The notes below the pieces were generated by a model that saw nothing but the letters and a program-made list of their open reading frames with translations, made no database searches and was not told where the DNA came from. A stretch of DNA of 64,000 nucleotides, taken from NCBI RefSeq assembly GCF_024297145.1, contig NZ_JANCTC010000006.1, positions 248,001-312,000 of the forward strand. The letters are read 5' to 3'. The number at the start of each line of letters is the position of its first letter. Within the stretch, counting starts at the first letter, position 1. The stretch comes from Mesorhizobium sp. LMG 17147. GTDB lineage: Bacteria; Pseudomonadota; Alphaproteobacteria; Rhizobiales; Rhizobiaceae. Positions 54,304 to 63,633 of this stretch are shown piece by piece. Made by a program: the position numbers and the translations under genes.

Positions 54304-55779
54304 ATGCAGGTCACCGAAACGCTCAACTCCGGTCTCAAGCGCGAGATCAAGATCACCGTGCCGGCTGGTGACATGGAAGCCAAGCTGATGGCGCGGCTCT
54401 CCGATGCCAGAAACAAGGTCCGCATCAACGGCTTTCGCCCCGGCAAGGTGCCGGTGCAGCATCTGCGCAAAGTCTACGGCAAATCGTTCATGGCCGAAGT
54501 GGTCAACGAGATCCTCAACGATTCGACCCGTTCGATCATCACCGGGCGCGGCGAAAAGGCTGCCATGCAGCCCGAAGTGATCATGACCGAGGACGAGAAG
54601 GAGGCCGAGAAGATCCTGGCAGGAGGCGCCGATTTCGAGTTCCGCCTGAACTATGAGGTCATACCGCCGATCGAGATCAAGGATTTCTCCGACATCAAGG
54701 TGACGCGCCAGGTGTTCGACGTGCCGGATGAAGAGATCGATGAGCAGGTCAAGCGTGTCGCTGAATCCGCCCGCACTTACGAGCCGAAGACGGGCAAGGC
54801 CGCCGAGGGCGACCGCGTGACGATCGATTACGTCGGCAAGATCGACGGCGAAGCCTTCGGCGGCGGCGCCGGCACCGATCAGCCGTTGGTGCTCGGCTCG
54901 AAGGAATTCATCCCCGGCTTCGAGGACCAGCTGGTTGGCAGCAAGGCCGGCGACGAGAAGCAGGTCACGGTTACCTTCCCGGAAAACTACCAGGCGGCGC
55001 ATCTGGCCGGCAAGGAAGCCACTTTTGACGTGACGGTCAAGGAAGTGTCGAAGCCCGGCGCACTTGAGATCAATGACGAGATGGCCAAAAATCTCGGCCT
55101 GGAATCGCTGGAGCGCCTGCGCGAGGTGGTGCGCGGTCAGATCGAGAACCAGTTCGGCTCGATAACGCGCCAGAAAGTCAAGCGGCAGTTGCTCGACCAG
55201 CTCGACGCTGCCTACTCGTTCGAGGCGCCGTCCAAGCTCGTCGAGGCCGAGTTCAACAACATCTGGAACCAGGTCAATCGCGATCTCGAAGCTGCCGGGC
55301 GCACCTTTGCCGACGAAGAGACGACGGAAGAAGAAGCGCGTGCTGAATATATGCGGCTTGCCGAGCGCCGCGTGCGTCTCGGCCTGGTTCTCGCCGAAAT
55401 CGGCGAGAAGGCCGGCGTCACCGTGACGGACGAGGAACTGCAGCGCGGCCTGTTCGAGCAGGTACGCCGCTATCCGGCCAACCAGCAGCAGGAAGCCTTC
55501 GAATTCTATCGCAACAATCCCGAAGCGCTGAACACGTTGCGCGCGCCGATGTTCGAAGAGAAGGTGGTCGACCATCTGCTCGGCCAGATTTCGGTCACCG
55601 ATGTCAAGGTCAGCAAGGAAGAGCTGCTGGCCGACGACGAGGATACGGAGACAACCAAGGCCAAGCCGGCGAAGAAGGCGGCTGCGAAAAAAGCGGACGC
55701 AAAGAAGGCCGACGACGACGCCGAAGAGCCGAAGAAAAAGGCCGCGCCGAAGAAGAAGGCCGCCAAGGACGCTGAATAA
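54304..55779 (+). CDS. tig: trigger factor
   Basis: A 491-residue ribosome-associated chaperone and peptidyl-prolyl isomerase. The ribosome-binding signature is GFRPGKVP (in [16 protein letters not shown], about 42-57); the FKBP-type domain is [20 protein letters not shown]...[18 protein letters not shown]; the helical arms follow. The C-terminus carries a ~40-residue Lys/Ala/Asp tail ([17 protein letters not shown]...) absent from enteric Tig but usual in rhizobia. Start MQVTETLN at 54304; a preceding ATG at 54301 is possible. Confidence 0.97.
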   Translation: MQVTETLNSGLKREIKITVPAGDMEAKLMARLSDARNKVRINGFRPGKVPVQHLRKVYGKSFMAEVVNEILNDSTRSIITGRGEKAAMQPEVIMTEDEKEAEKILAGGADFEFRLNYEVIPPIEIKDFSDIKVTRQVFDVPDEEIDEQVKRVAESARTYEPKTGKAAEGDRVTIDYVGKIDGEAFGGGAGTDQPLVLGSKEFIPGFEDQLVGSKAGDEKQVTVTFPENYQAAHLAGKEATFDVTVKEVSKPGALEINDEMAKNLGLESLERLREVVRGQIENQFGSITRQKVKRQLLDQLDAAYSFEAPSKLVEAEFNNIWNQVNRDLEAAGRTFADEETTEEEARAEYMRLAERRVRLGLVLAEIGEKAGVTVTDEELQRGLFEQVRRYPANQQQEAFEFYRNNPEALNTLRAPMFEEKVVDHLLGQISVTDVKVSKEELLADDEDTETTKAKPAKKAAAKKADAKKADDDAEEPKKKAAPKKKAAKDAE

Positions 55780-55796
55780 CGTTCCTGCTGAATTCC

Positions 55797-55827
55797 GAAA
55801 GGCCGCCTTCTCGAGGCGGCCTTTTTC
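55797..55827 (+). terminator. intrinsic terminator after tig
   Basis: GAAAGGCCGCC / GGCGGCCTTTTTC stem with loop TTCTCGA and TTTTT, 18 bases after the tig stop. Confidence 0.9.
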
Positions 55828-55925
55828 GTTGTGGCGCAGACGCAACGGATTTCACGTATCTGGCGGTCGAGGTAGCGATACGAAGCTTTGATGATTATCT
55901 GCGCTGGGTTGCGAAATCGCAGCGG

Positions 55926-56462
55926 TTGTTGGAGGCATCGTTGAGACAGTTCTTCGGTATCGGAAGCGTGGCGGCGGCGTTCCTGCTTGCGTCGGTCTTC
56001 GGCATTGCCCAGGCTGATACGGTTCTCGCCAACTGGCGGTTCGACAAGAGCAGCGATGGCCTTGTCACCGCCTCGCTTTACGCGACCAACAAGCTCATCA
56101 CCGGCGGCGGCGCATTGAGCTACAGCCCGGTGTTGACGATCGCCTGCCGGACAGCCGGCGAACCGCGTTGGAGCGAATGGCTGCAACTGAGCGACACCGT
56201 TTCCGCCAGCAGAACCATCGCCATGTCGGTGACTGTCGACCAATCCGCCAAGCTCAACGAAAGCTGGTCGGTCGGGCCGCACAGCAGGATGCTGGTCCGC
56301 GACGGTGCCGACGGCATCAGGCGACTGATTTCCGCGGACCGGCTGCTGCTGTCCTGGCGGTTCGGGCTGCTGTCGGGGCGCGGCAAAGCCGAGTTTGACC
56401 TCGCCGGAGTTGAAGAGGCGGTCGGCCGGATCGCCACCACCTGCAACACCAAATTGCCTTGA
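55926..56462 (+). CDS. exported protein resembling TagO/VasI
   Basis: A 178-residue protein with a signal peptide (GSVAAAFLLASVFGIAQA, cleavage before DTVLANW). The mature part (WRFDKSSDGLVTASLYAT, ..PVLTIACRTAGEPRWSEWL.., LISADRLLLSWRFG..AEFDLAGVEEAVGRI..C) resembles the type VI secretion-associated TagO/VasI domain, including the paired cysteines and the FDL.G...A ending. No other T6SS gene is present, so it may be a stand-alone member. The start is a TTG; one at 55941 (MRQFFGIG) is equally plausible. Resemblance judged from memory. Confidence 0.6.
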   Translation: MLEASLRQFFGIGSVAAAFLLASVFGIAQADTVLANWRFDKSSDGLVTASLYATNKLITGGGALSYSPVLTIACRTAGEPRWSEWLQLSDTVSASRTIAMSVTVDQSAKLNESWSVGPHSRMLVRDGADGIRRLISADRLLLSWRFGLLSGRGKAEFDLAGVEEAVGRIATTCNTKLP

Positions 56463-56647
56463 GCGGATTGTCCGCATTAATCCATTGCATGATCGAACTC
56501 TACCTGCCGGCCGGGTTCCGTGGTATGTAGGTGCCGCAACTCCAGGCAGTGGATATCCGTTCTGCCATTCAAGAGCGCATGCCAGCGGACTAAATGTCGG
56601 CCTGCGCAGGTCAGCCAGGGCAAATTGGCGATCAGGGAGGAAATGCC

Positions 56648-57028
56648 ATGCGTGCCATTGTGTTTTTTATCGTCATGTCCGTCGCGACCGTCCTTACCGG
56701 CCCCTCGCGGGCACAGGATGCGGCGGCGGGTGAGAAGGTCTTCGCCAAATGCAAGGTCTGCCACGTCGCAGACAAGGACCAGAACAAGGTCGGTCCGTCG
56801 TTGAACGGCGTCATCGGCCGAACGGCCGGCACGCATCCGGGGTTCAGCTATTCCAAGGCCATGACCGAGGCCGGCAAGTCGGGCGTTAAATGGGACGAAG
56901 CCACGCTGACGACCTATCTTCGCGATCCCAAGGCGATGGTCAAAGGAACGAAGATGGCGTTCGCCGGCCTCAAGAAAGACGAGGACATCGCCAATGTCAT
57001 CGCCTACCTGAAGCAATTCTCCAAGTAG
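56648..57028 (+). CDS. class I cytochrome c
   Basis: A 126-residue soluble c-type cytochrome, exported via a signal peptide (MRAIVFFIVMSVATVLTGPS, cleavage near AQ-DAA). The haem-binding motif is C35-KV-C38-H39; the Met ligand is probably in KGTKMAFAGL. The rest (KVGPSLNGVIGRTAGTHPGF, YLRDPKAMVKGTKM) matches mitochondrial-type cytochrome c2/c-552. A GGGAGG site precedes the ATG. It lies near ctaB and the cox cluster, so electron delivery to that oxidase is plausible. Confidence 0.93.
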   Translation: MRAIVFFIVMSVATVLTGPSRAQDAAAGEKVFAKCKVCHVADKDQNKVGPSLNGVIGRTAGTHPGFSYSKAMTEAGKSGVKWDEATLTTYLRDPKAMVKGTKMAFAGLKKDEDIANVIAYLKQFSK

Positions 57029-57175
57029 CGCGGCTCTTCCGCCGGATCTTGGTATCGCAAACAGATCGAGGCATAGCCTCGGCCGCAATCTGCCGGCAGT
57101 GTCGGTGGGGAGGGCGGCTCGTTGCAAAAAAGATATTGGCCGGCTAGGCTGCCGTTCCCATCGGTGGTCGTCTGA

Positions 57176-58108
57176 ATGTCGACTGAAGAAAGCCGTCCCA
57201 AGGATACCGGCATCCGCCTCTCGGAGGCGACGGCGGGTGATTTTATTGCGCTCTTGAAACCACGGGTCATGGCGCTTGCAGTGTTTACTGCCTTCGTCGG
57301 CCTGATGATGGCGCCCGGCGTGATGAATCCAGTTATCGCCGTAATCGCCATCGGCGCAATCGCGGTTGGAGCGGGAGCCGCCGGCGCGCTCAATATGTGG
57401 TACGACGCAGACATAGACGCCTTGATGTCTCGCACGTTCAAGCGACCAATTCCGTCCGGTCGCGTCACGCCTGGCGAAGCTCTCGGCTTCGGTCTGGTGC
57501 TTTCCGCACTGTCGGTCATGACGCTCGGCGTGCTGGTGGGGTGGCTTGCCGCATCGTTGTTGGCGTTCACCATCTTTTTCTATGTCGTTATCTACACAAT
57601 GTGGCTGAAGCGCTCGACGCCACAGAATATCGTCATAGGCGGCGCGGCAGGCGCCCTTCCTCCGGTAATCGGGTGGGCGGCCGCAACAGGCGCAATCGGC
57701 ATTGAAAGTCTCATTCTGTTTCTGATTATTTTCCTCTGGACGCCGCCTCATTTCTGGGCGCTGGCCCTTTTCAAGGTCGGCGACTATGCCGCGGCTGGCA
57801 TCCCGATGATGCCGAATGTGGCCGGCCAGCACTCGACCAGAAAACAAATCTTCGCCTATTCGCTGCTTTTGGCGCCAATCGGCGTGCTCCCTTGGGGATT
57901 CGGCTTCGCGAGCGGATATTACGGCACTGCTTCAGCCGCGTTGGGTGCAGGTTTCATTTGGCAGGCCTGGAAGGTTCTCGTCGCCGACAAGGAGATGAAG
58001 CCGGCAAAGGCGCTGTTTGCGTATTCGATTGTCTATCTTTTCGCAATATTTGCGGCGTTGCTTGCCGACACCATTGTAATGCGAGTGATCGCTTCAGCCG
58101 GCTATTGA
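57176..58108 (+). CDS. ctaB: protoheme IX farnesyltransferase (heme O synthase)
   Basis: A 310-residue UbiA-family membrane enzyme that farnesylates haem B to haem O for the oxidase. The prenyl-diphosphate motif is NMWYDADID (about 73-81); KRPIPSGRV and [10 protein letters not shown] are CtaB signatures, and nine helices are predicted. Being in the same neighbourhood as the cox genes fits a role in making haem O/A for them. The start is ATG at 57176. Confidence 0.95.
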   Translation: MSTEESRPKDTGIRLSEATAGDFIALLKPRVMALAVFTAFVGLMMAPGVMNPVIAVIAIGAIAVGAGAAGALNMWYDADIDALMSRTFKRPIPSGRVTPGEALGFGLVLSALSVMTLGVLVGWLAASLLAFTIFFYVVIYTMWLKRSTPQNIVIGGAAGALPPVIGWAAATGAIGIESLILFLIIFLWTPPHFWALALFKVGDYAAAGIPMMPNVAGQHSTRKQIFAYSLLLAPIGVLPWGFGFASGYYGTASAALGAGFIWQAWKVLVADKEMKPAKALFAYSIVYLFAIFAALLADTIVMRVIASAGY

Positions 58109-58123
58109 GCCCGGCTCAAAACA

Positions 58124-58204
58124 TCACGTTGGCAGAGCACAAAATCCCAGCAACAGCAGAATAACGACGCCAAGGCCGAGTATGAGAACTGTCCTTCCGT
58201 CCAT
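58124..58204 (-). CDS. 26-residue single-helix mini-protein
   Basis: A tiny frame, MDGRTVLILGLGVVILLLLG then FCALPT, directly after GAAGGTGAAGGTC, a good ribosome-binding site. It has a charged start and one continuous hydrophobic helix, and is convergent with ctaB. Such mini membrane proteins occur near respiratory genes, but length alone makes this uncertain. Confidence 0.35.
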   Translation of the reverse strand: MDGRTVLILGLGVVILLLLGFCALPT

Positions 58205-58248
58205 GACCTTCACCTTCGACTAGAAGAGCATATCGAAGAACCACGTCC

Positions 58249-58286
58249 GTAGCTAGTCGGGCTACCCGGGACCTCCTACTCCCGGG
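58249..58286 (+). other. two adjacent hairpins, one with a CCTCCT loop
   Basis: GTAGC...GCTAC (58249-58265), then CCCGGGA-CCTCCTAC-TCCCGGG (58265-58286), a perfect 7-bp stem whose loop carries an anti-Shine-Dalgarno-like CCTCCT on the plus strand. Sited in the 317-base ctaB-DUF2189 gap. It may be part of a small RNA or a 5' leader; no terminator follows directly. Confidence 0.35.
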
Positions 58287-58425
58287 GCCTTCCTACAAAG
58301 CGCGACAAGTCCCCCGCATGAGAGTATATTGATCATGGTGCAGGTCGCGGTTTGCGTGGGCCAAGCATGCAGAACGGCAGCACCGTAAAACGCGACCTTA
58401 CCGGACCTGGTCTGGAGGAATGGTC

Positions 58426-59238
58426 ATGGCAAGCTTTCACGTGATAGCAGGCGCCAGCGAGACGCTGGAACACACCAGAATTCGAAAAATCGGTGTCTCC
58501 GATCTTTTTGATGCGCTCAGGCGTGGCGTCGATGATTTCATGGTCAAGCCGTCGCACATCGTATTTCTCTGCCTGATCTATCCGATTGCCGGAGTCGTGC
58601 TTGCTGTCTGGACATCAGGCAACAACACACTGCCGTTGCTGTTTCCGCTTGTGTCCGGCTTTGCGCTGATTGGTCCGTTCGCGGCGATCGGCCTGTATGA
58701 GATCAGCCGGCGGCGGGAAGCCGGGCTCGACGCCTCGTGGAGACACGCCTTTGAGGTCAGGAGTTCTCCAGCGCTGCCGGCTATTGCAGCGGTCGGCGTC
58801 ATGCTGCTTGCGATCTTCATCGCCTGGCTTTTGACGGCCCAGATATTTTACCAGACCCTGTTCGGCCCGGCGCCGCCGCAATCGCTGTCCAGCTTCATCA
58901 GTGAAATATTCGCCACGGGACGCGGCTGGACGCTCATCATCCTGGGTCACGCCATCGGCTTCGTGTTCGCCGCGGTTGTGTTGTGCACCACGGTCGTCGC
59001 ATTCCCGTTGTTGCTCGACCGCGATGTCGGCGCCTACGAAGCCATCCACACCTCGGTGCGCGTTGTGCTGGCCAACCCGATCGTGATGGCGGTGTGGGGC
59101 CTTATTGTCGCCGTCGCCCTGATCATCGGATCGCTGCCAGTGTTCGCCGGGTTGGCAGTCGTGCTGCCGATCCTTGGCCATGCCACCTGGCATGTTTACC
59201 GGAAAGTTGTGGAATCGCCGCCGGCGACCAGACCATGA
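58426..59238 (+). CDS. DUF2189 membrane protein
   Basis: A 270-residue protein with a soluble N-terminus (VIAGASETLEHTRIRKIGVSDL) and about six helices. FDALRRGVDDFMVKPSHIVF...IYPIAGVVL is the DUF2189 signature; these proteins are annotated as possible cytochrome c oxidase-linked membrane proteins because they often lie beside cox genes. The start at 58426 is preferred over 58420 because of GGAGG spacing. Confidence 0.88.
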   Translation: MASFHVIAGASETLEHTRIRKIGVSDLFDALRRGVDDFMVKPSHIVFLCLIYPIAGVVLAVWTSGNNTLPLLFPLVSGFALIGPFAAIGLYEISRRREAGLDASWRHAFEVRSSPALPAIAAVGVMLLAIFIAWLLTAQIFYQTLFGPAPPQSLSSFISEIFATGRGWTLIILGHAIGFVFAAVVLCTTVVAFPLLLDRDVGAYEAIHTSVRVVLANPIVMAVWGLIVAVALIIGSLPVFAGLAVVLPILGHATWHVYRKVVESPPATRP

Positions 59239-59254
59239 GCTGAAAAAATGCACT

Positions 59255-59288
59255 CTGCCCGCACCGGCGAAAGTGCCGGTGCGGGCAG
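59255..59288. terminator. strong hairpin between convergent genes
   Basis: A 14-bp perfect stem CTGCCCGCACCGGC / GCCGGTGCGGGCAG with loop GAAAGT. On the minus strand it is followed, after about 8 bases, by TTTTTT. A likely shared terminator of the DUF2189 and YbaK-like genes. Confidence 0.75.
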
Positions 59289-59303
59289 GGTGAGGCAGAG
59301 CTT

Positions 59304-59777
59304 TCAATAGGCGGGGTGGCTGAAACGGGCTTGGCGCGCGTCCTTTGTCAGGTCGCGGAAATCTTTGCCGCTCACATGCACAAGCGTCTTGTGGTCGCCG
59401 CCCTCGAAATAGATTTCGGGAGCGTCGCCGAGGCTTTCATCGAGAACCACTGGCACATCATAGGCAGCGCCGATCGGCGGCACAGCGCCGACGTCGCAAT
59501 CGCCGAACAACGAGACCACCTCGTCTTCGGAGGCAAGTCCAAGAGGCTTCTCCATGACATCCTGCAATGTCGCGAGTTCTATCCTGTGCGTGCTTGGAAC
59601 CACGGCGAGCGCGTAGCCACGGTCGTGGTGAACGACCACCGATTTGGCCATTATGCTGCCGGGCACATGTGCCGCAATGGCGGATTGTCTGCTTGTCGCG
59701 GTGCGGTGATGCTCGACGGTATCGTAGGAAATTCCTTTCCTATCGATGAAGTCCTTCAATCTGTTTGCGATGGTCAT
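59304..59777 (-). CDS. YbaK/EbsC-type aminoacyl-tRNA deacylase
   Basis: A 157-residue protein of the YbaK/ProX superfamily, which hydrolyses mischarged tRNAs. Typical phrases are MAKSVVVHHDRGYALAVVPS (the MAKSV.. catalytic Lys region), ASEDEVVSLFGDCDVGAVPP and GGDHKTLVHVSGKDF. The start MTIANRLKDFID at 59777 fits better than the 11-residue longer reading. It is on the cox strand, downstream of the subunit IV gene. Confidence 0.87.
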   Translation of the reverse strand: MTIANRLKDFIDRKGISYDTVEHHRTATSRQSAIAAHVPGSIMAKSVVVHHDRGYALAVVPSTHRIELATLQDVMEKPLGLASEDEVVSLFGDCDVGAVPPIGAAYDVPVVLDESLGDAPEIYFEGGDHKTLVHVSGKDFRDLTKDARQARFSHPAY

Positions 59778-59921
59778 CTTGGGCGCCCCTTGCTGGTGTT
59801 CGCGACGCATGTGGAAACGCCGGCATCGCCTGTCGTTTCCTATACCAACAGAAATGGACCAGCCTTGGATTGTTTCAAGGCTAAGCCTCCAGGACCGGAC
59901 CGCCTGGAGCCGGATTGCATG

Positions 59922-60326
59922 TCAGGGCCCGGCCCCGAAAAACGCCATTCGGGTAAGAAGCGTGTAGTCCGCTTCGAAGACCATCATCGTCACGAACACC
60001 AGCACCAGCACCGGCGGCAGGATGATCGCATATGTCAGCGCCAGCCGTTCCCAGGCCATGTGCATGAAGATGGCGACGATCAGTCCGGCCTTGAGCATCA
60101 TGAAGATTAGGATCAGCGACCATCTGAGATAGCCATGGAGACCGAAATAGTCGACCAGATAGGAGCAGGTGCTGAGGATGAACAGCCACGCCCACACCAC
60201 CAGATAGAGCTTGATCGGGTGCTCCTGATGAACCTCCGCCGGGGTAACGCCGGTCGTCGTCGCATCATGCCTATGGGCGCTGTCCAATGCGTGTTGTCCC
60301 AGGCCTTTTGCGGTTGCTTCACCCAT
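59922..60326 (-). CDS. cytochrome c oxidase subunit IV (CtaF/COX4_pro-like)
   Basis: A 134-residue protein with three predicted helices after a His-rich soluble start (MGEATAKGLGQHALDSAHRH). VHQEHPIKLYLVVWAWLFIL and FMHMAWERLALTYAIILPPV are typical of prokaryotic subunit IV. It is the last gene in the minus-strand cox order II-I-III-III-IV, 10 bases after subunit III. Start M at 60326; longer readings run into the previous gene. Confidence 0.85.
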   Translation of the reverse strand: MGEATAKGLGQHALDSAHRHDATTTGVTPAEVHQEHPIKLYLVVWAWLFILSTCSYLVDYFGLHGYLRWSLILIFMMLKAGLIVAIFMHMAWERLALTYAIILPPVLVLVFVTMMVFEADYTLLTRMAFFGAGP

Positions 60327-60336
60327 GTCCTGCCTC

Positions 60337-61059
60337 TCACCAAAGATAGAAAAATGCGAAAATGAACACCCAGACCAGGTCAACGAAATGCCAGTAGAGC
60401 CCCATGATTTCGACGTTCTCGTAGCGCCCCCTCCGGCTGGTGAAGAAGCCGGGCCGTCCGACGTCGAAATCCCCGCGCCAGACCTTTCGCGCCACGATGA
60501 TCAGGAAGATCACCCCGATCGTCACATGCGTGCCGTGGAAGCCGGTAATCATGAAAAAGGATGCGCCGAACTGTGCAGCGCCCCAGGGATTACCCCAAGG
60601 CCGCACGCCCTCGGTGATCAGCTTGGTCCATTCGAAGGCCTGCATGCCGACGAAGGTCGCGCCGAGTGCTGCGGTCAAGAGCATCAGGACTGCCGTCTTG
60701 CGGCGGTCGCGGCGGTAGCCGAAATTGACCGCCATGGCCATCGTTCCACTGCTCGAGATCAGCACGAAGGTCATGATGGCGATAAGGATCAGTGGAATGT
60801 CGGAGCCGCCGATGCGCAGGGCGAAAACCTCGCTCGGATTGGGCCACGGCACGCGTGTTGAGATACGCGCGGTCATGTAAGAGAGCAGGAAGCAGCCGAA
60901 GATGAACGTGTCGCTGAGCAGGAAGATCCACATCATGGCCTTGCCCCAGGACACGTTTTTGAACGCCCGCTGATCCGAGGACCAGTCGGCGGCGATGCCT
61001 TGCCAGCCTGCGGGCCGCGGCTCTGTTCGGCCGATGTGGGCCAGTGTCGTCTCTGCCAT
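60337..61059 (-). CDS. cytochrome c oxidase subunit III
   Basis: A 240-residue heme-copper oxidase subunit III-type protein with about seven predicted helices. FMITGFHGTHVTIGVIFLII, MQAFEWTKLITEGV and the ending IMGLYWHFVDLVWVFIFAFF are subunit III signatures. It lies second among two III-type genes, as in the Bradyrhizobium coxMNOP alternative oxidase (there coxO and coxP). Thirteen bases after its upstream neighbour. Confidence 0.9.
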   Translation of the reverse strand: MAETTLAHIGRTEPRPAGWQGIAADWSSDQRAFKNVSWGKAMMWIFLLSDTFIFGCFLLSYMTARISTRVPWPNPSEVFALRIGGSDIPLILIAIMTFVLISSSGTMAMAVNFGYRRDRRKTAVLMLLTAALGATFVGMQAFEWTKLITEGVRPWGNPWGAAQFGASFFMITGFHGTHVTIGVIFLIIVARKVWRGDFDVGRPGFFTSRRGRYENVEIMGLYWHFVDLVWVFIFAFFYLW

Positions 61060-61072
61060 CCGCCCGTTCCTC

Positions 61073-61777
61073 CTAGGTCAGCAACCCACGGCAAATGTCG
61101 ATTAAAGTCGAAGCCCAGCCGGCCAGAAGCGCAAAGATGGCGAGCCAGACGAAAAGCAGGAAATGCCAGTACATGGTGCACAGCTCGACACTGAGGCGAA
61201 GCCGCTGCGGCTGCGCTCCGTTCCAGGCGCCGACGCTCGTTCTGCCCAGCCCGACCAGTCCTCCCAGTATATGCAGGCCATGCATTCCCGTTAGCAGGTA
61301 GAAGAAGCTGTTGGCCGGATTGGATGCCAGAAAATAGCCGTCCGCACTCAGTTCCCGCCATGCCACAAGCTGTCCAATCAGGAAGACGAGCGCCGTGAGT
61401 CCAGCTGTGGCGAGGCCGAGCCTGACCATGTCCACTTGACCCTTGCGCGCCGCGAGCGAAGCGCACTGTATCGCAATGCTGCTCAAGACCAGTACGCCGG
61501 TGTTAAGCCATAGCAGGGGCGGGATGGGCAGCGGCCGCCAATCCGACAGCGCCATGCGCATGAAGTAAGCACTGGTGAACAGCGCGAACAGGCAGCCGAC
61601 GACGGCAAGGAAGACGCCGAGACCGATCTTTGCGGTGGGCAGCGCCGATCGGTCCAGAGCGACAAAATCCCCGGCCATACCTTGCTCGAGCCACGGCTTC
61701 GTCATTAGCCGCTGATGGGAAAGCCACCACCCAGCAATACCGGCGATCACGAGCAGGAAGACCAGGATTACGCTCAT
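61073..61777 (-). CDS. second subunit III-type protein (coxO/coxP-like)
   Basis: A 234-residue membrane protein with about seven helices. It ends with LCTMYWHFLLFVWLAIFALL and has GMHGLHILGGLVGLGRTSV, the subunit III His-rich helix, but is clearly different from the protein at 60337. Two complementary III-like subunits are a feature of coxMNOP-type oxidases. It overlaps the subunit I stop by 4 bases, so it is translationally coupled. Confidence 0.88.
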   Translation of the reverse strand: MSVILVFLLVIAGIAGWWLSHQRLMTKPWLEQGMAGDFVALDRSALPTAKIGLGVFLAVVGCLFALFTSAYFMRMALSDWRPLPIPPLLWLNTGVLVLSSIAIQCASLAARKGQVDMVRLGLATAGLTALVFLIGQLVAWRELSADGYFLASNPANSFFYLLTGMHGLHILGGLVGLGRTSVGAWNGAQPQRLRLSVELCTMYWHFLLFVWLAIFALLAGWASTLIDICRGLLT

Positions 61778-63543
61778 GCCGGCTCCCTGGAGGGCGCGAA
61801 GGAGCCCGGAACGTTTTGTGGTATGAAGTCCTCTTTGGCTCCCGGTACGCTGTAGTCATAGGCCCAGCGATAGACGATCGGCAGATCCTTGCCGAAATTG
61901 CCGTGGGCGGGCGGTGTTTGCGGCGTCTGCCACTCGAGCGTCGTTGCCCGCCACGGATTGCCGCCAGCCTCGCGGCCATGGCGGATGCTCCAGATGAGAT
62001 TGAACAGAAACACAATCTGGGCAAAACCGACCATAAAAGCCATGATGCTGATAAACGAGTTCAGGTGGTGGGCCGATTCCGTCATGATCGTCATGTCGGT
62101 CAATTCGTTGTAGCGCCGCGGCACGCCCATCAAGCCGAGATAGTGCATGGGAAAGAAAATCAGATAGGCGCCGAGGAAGGTGATCCAGAAGTGGAACCGG
62201 CCCAGTGTCTCGTTCAGCATCCGGCCGGTGACCTTTGGGTACCAGTGGTAGATCGCCCCGAAAATCACGAGGATCGGCGCGACCCCCATGACCATATGGA
62301 AATGGGCGACGACGAACATCGTGTCCGACAGCGGAACGTCGACGACGACATTGCCGAGAAACAAGCCGGTCAGCCCGCCATTGACGAAGGTAACAATGAA
62401 GGCGAGGGCGAAAAGCATTGGAATGGTGAGGTGGATATCGCCGCGCCACAGCGTCAGCACCCAATTGTAGACCTTGATGGCGGTCGGAACGGCGATGATC
62501 AGTGTCGTGGTGGCGAAGAAGAAGCCGAAATAGGGATGCATGCCGCTGACATACATATGGTGCGCCCAGACTACGAAGCTCAACGCGCCGATGCCGACGA
62601 TGGCCCAGACCATCATGCGGTAGCCGAAGATGTTCTTGCGCGCATGGGTGCTGATCAGGTCGGACACGATGCCGAAGGCCGGAAGCGCAACGATGTAGAC
62701 CTCCGGGTGGCCGAAGAACCAGAACAGATGCTGGAACAGGATCGGGCTGCCGCCGCCGTGCTGCAACTGTTCGCCCATCTCAACGATCGCCGGCATGAAG
62801 AAGCTGGTGCCGAGCGCCCGGTCGAGAAGCATCATCACGCAGGCGACGAACAGCGCCGGGAAGGCGAGTAGCGCCATGACGGTGGCGGTGAAAATACCCC
62901 AGACAGTGAGCGGAAGGCGCATCAGCGTCATGCCGCGAGTGCGGCCCTGCAGCACCGTCACGACATAGTTCAGGCCGCCCATAGTAAAGCCGATGATGAA
63001 CAGGATCAGCGAGACGAGCATCAGGATGATGCCCCAGTCCTGGCCGCCGGGCGTACCGGTCATGATCGCCTGCGGCGGATAGAGCGTCCAGCCGGCACCC
63101 GTCGGTCCGCCGGGCGCGAAAAAGCTCGACACCAGAACCAGCACGGCCAGCAGATAGATCCAGTAGCTCAGCATGTTGACATAGGGAAAGACCATGTCGC
63201 GAGCGCCAACCATCAGCGGGATCAGATAGTTGCCGAAGCCGCCCAGGAAGAGTGCGGTGAGCAGGTAGATCACCATGATCATGCCGTGCATGGTGATGAA
63301 CTGGTAGTAGGCTTCCGGGGTGATGAAATCGAATGTGCCGGGGAAACCGAGTTGCAGCCGCATCAGCCAGGATAGCACCAGCGCGACCATGCCGATCGCC
63401 GTCGCCGTCGCCGAATACTGGATGGCGATGACCTTGGCGTCCTGCGAGAAAACGTATTTCGTCCACCAGCTGTGCGGATGGTAGAGTTCCATTTCCGCGA
63501 CTTCGGCCGGCGGTACCGCATCTGCAGGTGTGATATCGACCAT
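61774..63543 (-). CDS. coxA: cytochrome c oxidase subunit I (coxN-like)
   Basis: A 589-residue catalytic subunit with twelve predicted helices, carrying haem a and the haem-CuB centre. The HPEV motif (HLFWFFGHPEVYIVALPAFG) with the cross-linked His-Tyr pair, VWAHHMYVSGM (CuB histidines) and VVAHFHMVMG near the end are intact. It receives electrons from subunit II and reduces O2. The N-terminal cytoplasmic segment is longer than average. The gene order suggests an alternative aa3-type oxidase rather than the housekeeping ctaCDE one. Confidence 0.95.
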   Translation of the reverse strand: MVDITPADAVPPAEVAEMELYHPHSWWTKYVFSQDAKVIAIQYSATATAIGMVALVLSWLMRLQLGFPGTFDFITPEAYYQFITMHGMIMVIYLLTALFLGGFGNYLIPLMVGARDMVFPYVNMLSYWIYLLAVLVLVSSFFAPGGPTGAGWTLYPPQAIMTGTPGGQDWGIILMLVSLILFIIGFTMGGLNYVVTVLQGRTRGMTLMRLPLTVWGIFTATVMALLAFPALFVACVMMLLDRALGTSFFMPAIVEMGEQLQHGGGSPILFQHLFWFFGHPEVYIVALPAFGIVSDLISTHARKNIFGYRMMVWAIVGIGALSFVVWAHHMYVSGMHPYFGFFFATTTLIIAVPTAIKVYNWVLTLWRGDIHLTIPMLFALAFIVTFVNGGLTGLFLGNVVVDVPLSDTMFVVAHFHMVMGVAPILVIFGAIYHWYPKVTGRMLNETLGRFHFWITFLGAYLIFFPMHYLGLMGVPRRYNELTDMTIMTESAHHLNSFISIMAFMVGFAQIVFLFNLIWSIRHGREAGGNPWRATTLEWQTPQTPPAHGNFGKDLPIVYRWAYDYSVPGAKEDFIPQNVPGSFAPSREPA

Positions 63544-63633
63544 AGGAACACCTCCGTGCCCTTTCGGCCAGCCCGACAGTTCGGGCTTGCCGCACTATTT
63601 TCAATCCCGACGGCGCACCGTCGTTCCGGTTTC

